The notes under the pieces: model-generated | Databases searched by the model: none | Seen by the model: only the letters and a program-made list of their open reading frames with translations | What the model was told of the DNA's origin: nothing | NCBI GenBank assembly: GCA_038214535.1 | Contig: JBBQRS010000129.1 | Span: 1-12,229 of the forward strand | Direction: 5' to 3' | Source of the DNA: JBBQRS01 sp038214535 | GTDB lineage: Bacteria; Chloroflexota; Anaerolineae; CG2-30-64-16 | Length of the DNA stretch: 12,229 bases | Translations under genes and position numbers: made by a program | Shown: positions 5,855-12,229 of the stretch, piece after piece | Numbering within the stretch: the first letter of the stretch is position 1 | Layout of the letters: each line of letters begins with the position of its first letter

Positions 5855-6073
5855 TTACCGATATCGATCTGTCAGGTACAAGATTCCCGCGACAAGCCAC
5901 GCAAGTCCGCCAAGATAGAACATGATTAACGCCAACGCGCTCCCTACACGCCCGTAGAAGCGAGGATAAGCCCGCCTATTATACGCCACCATCTTACGCG
6001 CAAAGATCAAGATCAGCGAGCCTGGTACCATGAAGACGACAAGAAAGATTATCGCATCTCTTGCTGGCAGCAC
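5855..6073 (-). CDS. Small two-helix membrane protein, candidate immunity protein of the RHS gene
   Basis: From a GTG start at 6073 this encodes 72 residues. Hydrophobic segments at about 7-25 (DAIIFLVVFMVPGSLILIFA) and 43-67 (GSALALIMFYLGGLAWLVAG) are joined by a strongly basic loop (RKMVAYNRRAYPRFYGR). The start is two bases beyond the RHS stop codon and shares its GGCGGAGG ribosome site region. The open frame continues upstream to 6223, but that part overlaps the RHS tip on the same strand in another frame and has no membrane-protein character. I recognise no family. Position directly after a polymorphic-toxin-type tip is the classic place for an immunity gene, and a membrane location would fit a tip that acts at the membrane; both points are inference. 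Confidence 0.65.
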   Translation of the reverse strand: MLPARDAIIFLVVFMVPGSLILIFARKMVAYNRRAYPRFYGRVGSALALIMFYLGGLAWLVAGILYLTDRYR

Positions 6074-6075
6074 TT

Positions 6076-9000
6076 CTAGTTGCCTCCGCCCAGGAGCCAC
6101 GTGTAGCTCACGGTTAGGGCAGCTCCAGGCGTCGAGAAACCGACCTGCACTGGTAAAGGTCCGCTGTTTACGGTGGAAACTGCGCCACCCAACCAAGCGC
6201 CGGCTTGAGCCCCTACACCCCAACCGTCAAGGGCTTGAGAAAGCTGCCCTGGATCAGGCGGGGAATCTTGCATCAGATAGCCGGCTTCTAAACTGAGGCC
6301 GAACTTGCCAACACCCAGCCCTCCATTGATTCCTAGATGCCAATCCTGATAGCGATCTCGCTTAACCGATACATGGAAGCCGACTCCCCAATAGCCGCCA
6401 ACGGCCAGTTCGCCGTAGTCTACATCGAGTGCTGAGCGTGGCCCATTAACATACCGACGCAGTTGGGTCTGGGTATGGAATGCTACACCATTTGCTTTCG
6501 TAAGCTGTGACGTTTGAGGGATGATGCCACTGCCAGCACCGCCGATACCCTCCCACCCGATGCTGTACTTCCCACCATCGGAGCCCGCAATCCACAGCTT
6601 GCCATCTTGCGCGATAATCTGGCCTGTGACGTTTCCTTGCTCATAACCCCAGAATTTCACAGTATCGCCCAATTCCGCGGCGCGTAAGAGGTAGTACCAG
6701 TATGCAGTCTCCGGTCGGTCGCGCATGCTGTGCAACTGCTTTGGGCCTATAAACGCGTCATAGGTATCAAGCAACTCCTCTTCAGAGAAACGTCCCGAGG
6801 GGTCAGTATAGCGGAGAGGATTGTTATTTGTGTAGCTATAGCGGTTGAGCGCCTGTGGATTGCCGGGGCCGGGGACGCTGGAGTCGGGCGAGATGAAGCT
6901 GCCCACCGCCGGGTCGTAATAGCGCGCCCCGTAGTTCAGCAGCCCCGTGGCGTCAGACAACTGCCCCGTGTAGCCCCGGTCGGTGGGCAGGGCTGCGGGT
7001 GCGCCCACGCGTGCGTTACCATAAGCATCGTAACGCACGCTGCCCGTCGTGACCCCGGCGCTGTTGGTCGCTGCCAGCGGGCTGCCCAGGTGGTCGCTGT
7101 GCAGGTAGGTCAGTCCGCCCGGCCCGGCGGACGCCAACCGCAACCCACCGAGGAAGTAGTGCCTGGTCGCCTGGGCTGGCCCGCCGCCCACCGGGACCGT
7201 CACGGCGTAGTGCGGCCCAACGGTGTAAGTAATCGTCTGGCGTGTGGCCCGCGTCACCCGCGCGCCATCGGCGTCGTAGGTATACACTTCATACAACGAC
7301 TGACCGGCGATCATGGGTAAAAAGGCGCGGTGCGGCCCGGCGGGCGGCGGCGGAGATTGGCTTGGCCCCGGCGGATTGGCCCAGCCGATGCGCTGCAACC
7401 GATTCTCGGCATCCCAGGTCAGCGGTAGTGGGTCATTCCAGATGCTCCGGACGATCTGGTTGCCATTGGCATCATACACAAACGCCTGCACACCGTTAAT
7501 CCGCGCCACGGCGTGCGGGTGGGCCGGATCGTAGCCCAGGCTACGGCCACCCATCTGTGTGAGACGCCCCACCGCGTCGTAGGAATAGCCCTGGCCGTAA
7601 GCTGCCATCAGACGGTGCAGGTCGTCATAGGCGAAAGTGTAAGCTGTGCTGCCATCGGTCAGCCCGGTGAGATTGCCTACCGCATCGTAAGTGTAATTGG
7701 TCAGGCTCAATCGCTCGCCCAGATCCGGGGCGCTGCCGACCGTCAGGTAGCGCAGCCCACCGCCCTGCTGCGTCCAGGGGTGATACTGTTGTGTGCGCCA
7801 CAGGTTCCCGCCCGCCGGCAGTTGCAGCGTTGTCAGCCGTCCGGCGGCGTCGTAGGCCGCATTGGCGGCCAGCGCGCCGCTGCTGCTTCCGGTCAACGTC
7901 AGGGGCCGGCCGCGCCCATCGTAGGCCGTCGTCACGACTTCACCGTCCGGGTAGGTGGTCTGACGCACCCGGTCGGCCTGGTCGTAGCTATAGCCGGTGG
8001 TGTAATAAGGTTGAGGCGCCCCGGTAATAGTGCGTGTCTCGGCGCTGACCCGGCCGCGCGCGTCGTAGCTCCAGGTGTGCGTGTTGTCCGCGGTCGCACC
8101 GGCGTAGACGGTAGCGGCCGTGCGTCGCCCGAGGGCGTTCGGCCCGACATCGTACGCGTAGGTCACATCCAGCGTCGCCGGCGCGGGCGTCGGGCAGGCC
8201 TGGTTGGTGCGGTAGTGTTTGCCCACCAGTCGCCCGTGTCCATCATAGTAGAAGCAGATGGTCTGGCCGCGGGCGTCGGTCTGGCGCGTCAGGCGACCGG
8301 AGCTGTCGTAGCCGTAGCTCCAGCTCCCCAGGTCAGGGTCAGTTATGGCAACCTTGTGACCCAGCCGGTCGTAGCTCAGCGTCGTGCGCAGCCGGGTCGT
8401 CGCGTCCACCATCTGTTCGGCCCATGCCAGTTCGTCGGTGGGCGCATAGCCATAGGTCGCTTCGGCGTAGGGCGCGGCGTTCCAGTTGGGGCCGTTGGAG
8501 AAGCTGCCTAGATACTGGCGCGTGACGACCAGACGTCCCAGAGCATCTACCTCGCGCACCATTTGATGGTTCAGGGCGTCGAGTGTCGCCGTCTGGCGTC
8601 CGTTGTAGAACGTGCGCGTCGTCGCACCGTCGGGGGCCGTCTGCTGCACCGGGCGGCCCAGCGCGTCGTAACGCAACGTGGTCTTCGGTTGGCCCAAATT
8701 GGCGACCCATTTATGACCCGGCGTAAGGTCAGGGTTGTTTTGGAACTCGCGGAAGTAGGGCACGGTCTGCGTAATGACGTGCCCGTCCGCATCGTAAACC
8801 ATATCGGTGATGACCGCCTGGCCAGCCGTCGTACCGGGGGTCTGGGTCTGGATCGCCTGGCCCAGACCGTCATAGTAGGTCCAGTCGTCCAAATATGTCG
8901 TGCTGCCGCTGCCGTCGGGGCTGGCGTCTGTGCGCAGCGCATGATGCACGCGCAGCGGGTATTGCGCCGGGTTTTTGGCTCCAAAGTCAGGCCAGGGTAC

Positions 9001-12000
9001 GTCGCTGTAGGTGTACGTCTCGCTGGCGCTCTCAGTGAACTCTACACCCGGCCGGCGCACCTCCTTCAGCCGCCCGAAATCGTCGTAGCTGTACCGGGTC
9101 ACTGCGCCGTTGGGGTCCGTCACGGCCTGGAGTTGGCCGGCGCGACCGCTGCCTCCGGCTTCTGCGCCGGTCAGGTTGTAGTAGCTGTAGCCGGTGGTCA
9201 GCGCGCCGGCCGGGTTCCCTGCCGGGGTGACGGTTTCCGAAACAGGATACAGCGCGACTGCGTAGCCTGTATCGTAGCCGATGGTTGTAACCCGGCCGTC
9301 AGGTGCAGTCGTTGTGCGCTGGTTCCCCCAGTTATCGTAGGTGTAGGCCGCGGCGCGGAGCCACCCATCGTCGCAGGCCGCGCCCTGGTTGCCGGCTTGC
9401 CAGGTCTCCGCCAACAGGCCCGCCGTGGGAACTGAGGTATAGCCGCTCACGCCCGTCGCGGCGTCGTAGTTGTAGCGGGTCTGGCGCAGGCAGGTCCCGG
9501 CGTCATCCAGCAGCTTCTCCTGCGCCAGACGGTTCACAATGTAAGGGCTTCCGCTATGATGGTTGTTAGCGTCCGTTGGTGTCGGATAATACCAGCGCTC
9601 CGTAACCCGCAACGGGTTGACGTTTACATTATCTGCGCCGAGATATTCACTGACGCGCGTCGCCAGACCATATTGCTCTCCACCTTGATGATCGCGCTGG
9701 TACTCGTAGCCCGTCACGCGCAGTTGAGCATTGGCTCCCCCGGCGTCGAAGGTCCGCTCTTCCTCGCGCGTCAAGAGGGTTATACCCGGGCCACCGGGCC
9801 AGAGCAATTCGTCTTCCCAGCTCCGCTCAATTTCGGTTTGCAGTATGCCGTTGACCGTGTAGCGCCGCAGGCGTTCTTTGCCCAGCCGTTGAGCGCTTAT
9901 TGCATCGTCGTCAAGGAATTCGTGGTAAACAGTGCTGGTGGTTCCCGGATTGGTCAGGCTGGCGGGCAACATGACGGTCGCAAACTGATAGCCGGCGCGG
10001 CTGTCCTCATGCTGAATTGGGCCGCTGAAGGTGTAGTTCCACGTCTCCACGCGCCCGGTGACTTGATCAGTAACGCTGCGCTTGACGATTGTCCCGTCGC
10101 TTTGGCCTGTGACGTAAGCCAAACAAACCTTGCCGCCGTACATGTTGTCAACTTCGTAGAGATGATCCCAAGTCCGTGAACATCCATCAGTGACCTGGCA
10201 GGGATCATTTGTGTTCGTGCAGCGGTAGTTGCGGTAGTGCGTCTCGGGCAGCCCATCCTCCCAACCCGAAAGCGCACCCGTCAGAGGATCGATTCTGACT
10301 TGTTGCGCGCCCTTGAGATAGTAGCGTGATTTGTTTGGATAGATACGACCGTCACCATCGTACGAAACTCGCTCGTCGTACCCAAACAGATAACCAGCGA
10401 TATACCGGCCGTCTTGCTTGATCTTGATGGTTTTCAGTAACCGGGTCGTGAAAAACGCCCAGTACTTGAAATTGTCGGAATCCTCATCATCCGTCTTGGC
10501 AAATGGTCCATCCTTGCGGTAGTTGAGGCTGCTGCCATTAGCATAGTACCCGAACTCAATGACCGACCGGCCACCGTTGTAGACGATCCGTTGCAGATTC
10601 AGTTGGCTGAGATAGCGGTTTGTGCCTTGCAAGCACTCATCATAGAGAGCTATCGAGCGCACGCGATCGCTATTCTCATTGACGTTAGGCGACCCGTCTC
10701 CACTGTGCCGTACCGGTAGTTCATTGTCATACTGGTACTCGATAGTGTTGCCCAGCGCGTCGGTAACCTTCTGTAATGCCCAGGTTTCAGCGCGCCATTT
10801 CAGGGTCGTCCCTTCGCACCAAAAGTCGTGCAATGCTTCAGCAAACTGGTAGGTTGTGCCATCCGGGCGATAGAGGTACACATATTCACCCTGTTTGACG
10901 CGCCGCCAGTCGGGAGCCTGCCGTAAAGAATCGGGGGCCTCGTCATATGTCGTTCCATCCACACGCCACACCGGCGGCGGTGACCCGGCCACCCATGCTG
11001 TTTGTGCACCGTAACTATCCACCGAAAGTTTCCAGCCCGCACCGACAACCGACGTGTAACCGGAATCATCAGCTCGACTGGCGCTGTTGAAAGTCAGCGC
11101 CAACTGCGTCGCGAGTCCACCGGCGCCGGGCGGCGTCGGAATCGGATACGAGACCGTCGCAGCGCCCGTGAATAGATCGGTTTGGATGCCGCGGATAGTG
11201 GGCAGCGTCAGCGGCATGTGACTGCCGTCTTGACCCACCAACGACAGGTGCGGCAGGTTAGCACTGAGCGCGCCCGCCGCGGCATCCCAGGTCGTGGTTA
11301 GCGGTTCCCATTCCCCCGTCTCATTGTTCTGCAGAACGAAGCGTTCACTACCGGTCAGATGGTCGGGATCATGCACCGTCAGCGTGACGGGCGCGTCGAA
11401 GGTGTGATGCTCGGCGCCGCCCTGCCCAACCGCAACGATCTCGAAAGCTCGTTGGATGTGCCCCGGCGCATCGGTCGGGCGCGGCAAGACGCGCGCCAGG
11501 ATATGTACACGCTCAGAGACTGCACCCGGTGCAAACGTAAGCCGCACTCGACCGTCATGAAAGGTGATCTCCCCACCTGCCGGACTCATTGTCCCGGCCA
11601 GCGGCGGTCGAGGCGTGATCATGATGGTGGCTTCAGCGTGCGCCAAAACGTCGCCGGCCGCGCTCTGGACATCCGTTGTGACGACGCCCACCTCGCCGGG
11701 TTGCAGTCCGGCCACTCGCACTTTGACCTGGGCAACACTTGTTGCGCTTGCTTCCAGCCGGGCGATCCGCCATTGCAACTGGCGCGTCTGCGCGCTGTAG
11801 TTCAAAGATGGTCGAACGGAAGCAGGCCCGACCTGCAGGCCCGATGGCATGGCGGCAGTCAGCACGAGATCAGTGAGCGCGCTCACACCGTCATTCGCAA
11901 CCGACCAGGTCAGGGTCGCCAGTCGGCCCGGCCCAACCGCTTCCGGTTCCATGGCGGCTGTAAGGGTGACCCCTCCGGTGAGTGAAGGGGCGGGCTGTGT

Positions 12001-12138
12001 GGGGATCGTAGTTGGAGTTGGACCAGGGATAGGCGAATCGAAAAGGGTCGGGGCGGCCCGACTGAGTGGTGTCTGCGCCAGGACCAAGGCCAAAATAGCC
12101 AACAGGTAGATGACATGCACGAATGAGGGCTTGTGCAT
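6076..12138 (-). CDS. Giant secreted RHS/YD-repeat protein with variable C-terminal tip
   Basis: The product is 2020 residues from the ATG at 12138, chosen because GAGAGG lies 8 bases upstream and a Sec signal peptide follows at once; the frame is open to an ATG at 12180, which would hide the signal. Order: signal peptide (1-29), Pro/Thr linker, DUF11-like repeat domain (about 56-176), ZU5-like domain (about 186-303), SpvB-like entry with YPIPTPPGAGGL (about 330-345), a long beta-rich shell, many YD repeats, the RHS core end (SDHLGSPL, RYDAYGNARVG, LLNYGARYYDP, RYTDPSG), then a 238-residue tip. Such shells enclose a C-terminal toxin or effector. No PAAR or VgrG part is present, so Sec export rather than type VI delivery is expected. 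Within the YD region a proline-rich stretch with FLPMIAG is inserted. GC falls from roughly 70-75% in core rows to about 52% in the tip. Architecture is secure; the tip's activity is unknown. Confidence 0.93.
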   Translation of the reverse strand: MHKPSFVHVIYLLAILALVLAQTPLSRAAPTLFDSPIPGPTPTTIPTQPAPSLTGGVTLTAAMEPEAVGPGRLATLTWSVANDGVSALTDLVLTAAMPSGLQVGPASVRPSLNYSAQTRQLQWRIARLEASATSVAQVKVRVAGLQPGEVGVVTTDVQSAAGDVLAHAEATIMITPRPPLAGTMSPAGGEITFHDGRVRLTFAPGAVSERVHILARVLPRPTDAPGHIQRAFEIVAVGQGGAEHHTFDAPVTLTVHDPDHLTGSERFVLQNNETGEWEPLTTTWDAAAGALSANLPHLSLVGQDGSHMPLTLPTIRGIQTDLFTGAATVSYPIPTPPGAGGLATQLALTFNSASRADDSGYTSVVGAGWKLSVDSYGAQTAWVAGSPPPVWRVDGTTYDEAPDSLRQAPDWRRVKQGEYVYLYRPDGTTYQFAEALHDFWCEGTTLKWRAETWALQKVTDALGNTIEYQYDNELPVRHSGDGSPNVNENSDRVRSIALYDECLQGTNRYLSQLNLQRIVYNGGRSVIEFGYYANGSSLNYRKDGPFAKTDDEDSDNFKYWAFFTTRLLKTIKIKQDGRYIAGYLFGYDERVSYDGDGRIYPNKSRYYLKGAQQVRIDPLTGALSGWEDGLPETHYRNYRCTNTNDPCQVTDGCSRTWDHLYEVDNMYGGKVCLAYVTGQSDGTIVKRSVTDQVTGRVETWNYTFSGPIQHEDSRAGYQFATVMLPASLTNPGTTSTVYHEFLDDDAISAQRLGKERLRRYTVNGILQTEIERSWEDELLWPGGPGITLLTREEERTFDAGGANAQLRVTGYEYQRDHQGGEQYGLATRVSEYLGADNVNVNPLRVTERWYYPTPTDANNHHSGSPYIVNRLAQEKLLDDAGTCLRQTRYNYDAATGVSGYTSVPTAGLLAETWQAGNQGAACDDGWLRAAAYTYDNWGNQRTTTAPDGRVTTIGYDTGYAVALYPVSETVTPAGNPAGALTTGYSYYNLTGAEAGGSGRAGQLQAVTDPNGAVTRYSYDDFGRLKEVRRPGVEFTESASETYTYSDVPWPDFGAKNPAQYPLRVHHALRTDASPDGSGSTTYLDDWTYYDGLGQAIQTQTPGTTAGQAVITDMVYDADGHVITQTVPYFREFQNNPDLTPGHKWVANLGQPKTTLRYDALGRPVQQTAPDGATTRTFYNGRQTATLDALNHQMVREVDALGRLVVTRQYLGSFSNGPNWNAAPYAEATYGYAPTDELAWAEQMVDATTRLRTTLSYDRLGHKVAITDPDLGSWSYGYDSSGRLTRQTDARGQTICFYYDGHGRLVGKHYRTNQACPTPAPATLDVTYAYDVGPNALGRRTAATVYAGATADNTHTWSYDARGRVSAETRTITGAPQPYYTTGYSYDQADRVRQTTYPDGEVVTTAYDGRGRPLTLTGSSSGALAANAAYDAAGRLTTLQLPAGGNLWRTQQYHPWTQQGGGLRYLTVGSAPDLGERLSLTNYTYDAVGNLTGLTDGSTAYTFAYDDLHRLMAAYGQGYSYDAVGRLTQMGGRSLGYDPAHPHAVARINGVQAFVYDANGNQIVRSIWNDPLPLTWDAENRLQRIGWANPPGPSQSPPPPAGPHRAFLPMIAGQSLYEVYTYDADGARVTRATRQTITYTVGPHYAVTVPVGGGPAQATRHYFLGGLRLASAGPGGLTYLHSDHLGSPLAATNSAGVTTGSVRYDAYGNARVGAPAALPTDRGYTGQLSDATGLLNYGARYYDPAVGSFISPDSSVPGPGNPQALNRYSYTNNNPLRYTDPSGRFSEEELLDTYDAFIGPKQLHSMRDRPETAYWYYLLRAAELGDTVKFWGYEQGNVTGQIIAQDGKLWIAGSDGGKYSIGWEGIGGAGSGIIPQTSQLTKANGVAFHTQTQLRRYVNGPRSALDVDYGELAVGGYWGVGFHVSVKRDRYQDWHLGINGGLGVGKFGLSLEAGYLMQDSPPDPGQLSQALDGWGVGAQAGAWLGGAVSTVNSGPLPVQVGFSTPGAALTVSYTWLLGGGN
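6079..6792 (-). other. RHS C-terminal tip domain (after DPSG), unknown activity
   Basis: The tip comprises 238 residues after the core-end DPSG. The first half (RFSEEELLDTYDAFIG..., LWIAGSDGGKYSIGWEG) is mixed. The second half is glycine-rich with alternating small and hydrophobic residues, e.g. VGGYWGVGFHVSV, WHLGINGGLGVG, GWGVGAQAGAWLGGAV and ALTVSYTWLLGGG, suggesting a beta-sheet or barrel-like domain. No nuclease, deaminase or ADP-ribosyltransferase motif is obvious. GC content is clearly lower than in the core, the usual sign of an exchangeable tip. Confidence 0.75.
6889..7086 (-). repeat. 198-bp duplicate, copy B (core end of the large RHS gene)
   Basis: Encodes GSPLAATNSAG to SFIS of the RHS core end and is the intact counterpart of the orphan at 5492-5689. 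The block boundaries are sharp on both sides. Confidence 0.88.
7540..9350 (-). repeat. YD-repeat array of the RHS shell
   Basis: At least a dozen degenerate YD repeats are visible at protein level, e.g. YTYDNWGNQRTTTAPDGR, YSYDDFGRLKEV, LRYDALGRPVQQTAPDG, LSYDRLGHKVAI, GYDSSGRLTRQTDARG, YYDGHGRLVGK, WSYDARGRVSAET, AYDGRGRPLTL, AAYDAAGRLTTL, YTYDAVGNLTGL and YSYDAVGRLTQMG. These build the spiral beta cocoon of RHS/Tc-toxin proteins. Boundaries are approximate. Confidence 0.9.
12052..12138 (-). other. Sec signal peptide of the RHS protein
   Basis: From the ATG at 12138: MHKPSFVH, then a hydrophobic core YLLAILALVLAQ, then TPLSRAAP with a likely signal peptidase I site after AA. There is no lipobox cysteine, so a lipoprotein is not indicated. 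Confidence 0.8.
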
Positions 12139-12146
12139 GAAATCAT

Positions 12147-12152
12147 CCTCTC
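12147..12152 (-). promoter_or_regulatory. Ribosome binding site deciding the RHS start
   Basis: GAGAGG on the minus strand is 8 bases before the ATG at 12138. The remaining upstream bases to 12229 show no gene or convincing promoter. Confidence 0.6.
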
Positions 12153-12229
12153 GTTGGTCCTTTGGTACGTGATTGCCCATCCCTGATCTCCAATTATGCC
12201 GGTTGGAGCGCGCGCAAATCCATCAACAC

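Noticed and set aside
6074..6223. Longer N-terminal version of the small membrane protein (122 codons from 6223)
   Set aside because: The extra part overlaps the RHS tip in another frame and is basic and low-complexity in character; the GTG at 6073 with a ribosome site gives a clean membrane protein.
7513..9435. + strand open frames of 332 and 290 codons across the RHS gene
   Set aside because: Antisense to YD repeats with strong codon bias. No motifs or ribosome sites support them.
1..12229. CRISPR array, tRNA, rRNA or riboswitch
   Set aside because: No regularly spaced direct repeats with unique spacers, no cloverleaf and no rRNA-like stretch noticed. The 9-bp iterons are contiguous and only three per end.

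Overview
The window reads as high-GC bacterial DNA, most likely Chloroflexota (Anaerolineae-like). This placement is an inference. It rests on a bacterial MvhADG-type [NiFe] hydrogenase, a GxxExxY gene, and a Sec-exported SpvB/RHS shell carrying a proline-rich FLPMI-type insert, a combination often met in that phylum. No rRNA, tRNA or CRISPR array is visible.

Left part (1-996, + strand): the 3' nine-tenths or more of hypE, which makes the cyanide ligands of the [NiFe] centre. It converges on a minus-strand hydrogenase operon with only 11 bp between the two stop codons.

Hydrogenase operon (about 5440 down to 1008, - strand). In transcription order: mvhD-like iron-sulfur adaptor, mvhG-like small subunit, a GxxExxY gene, mvhA-like large subunit, large-subunit maturation protease, and a stand-alone cNMP-binding-fold protein. 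Apart from the GxxExxY gene the cistrons overlap or lie tens of bases apart with good Shine-Dalgarno sites. The GxxExxY gene sits in a 446-bp cassette (3516-3961) bounded by inverted arrays of three 9-bp iterons, and looks like a late insertion between the two hydrogenase core genes. The protease carries two perfect palindromes, one across its N-terminus and one inside its fold, resembling palindromic elements tolerated in frame. No heterodisulfide reductase or other redox partner of MvhD is in the window.

Right part (12138 down to 5477, - strand): a secreted 2020-residue RHS/YD-repeat protein (signal peptide, DUF11-like and ZU5-like domains, SpvB-like entry, YD repeats, RHS core end, 238-residue lower-GC C-terminal tip). 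Its stop is followed after two bases by a 72-residue, two-helix membrane protein that is a good immunity candidate. Next comes a 198-bp diverged duplicate of the core end (about 86% identical by hand count), a broken orphan RHS fragment. The fragment ends just upstream of the hydrogenase operon, so a polymorphic-toxin locus abuts a metabolic operon.

The strongest leads are the iteron-bounded GxxExxY cassette with a reconstructable empty site, the two in-frame palindromes in one maturation protease, and the RHS tip with its membrane partner.
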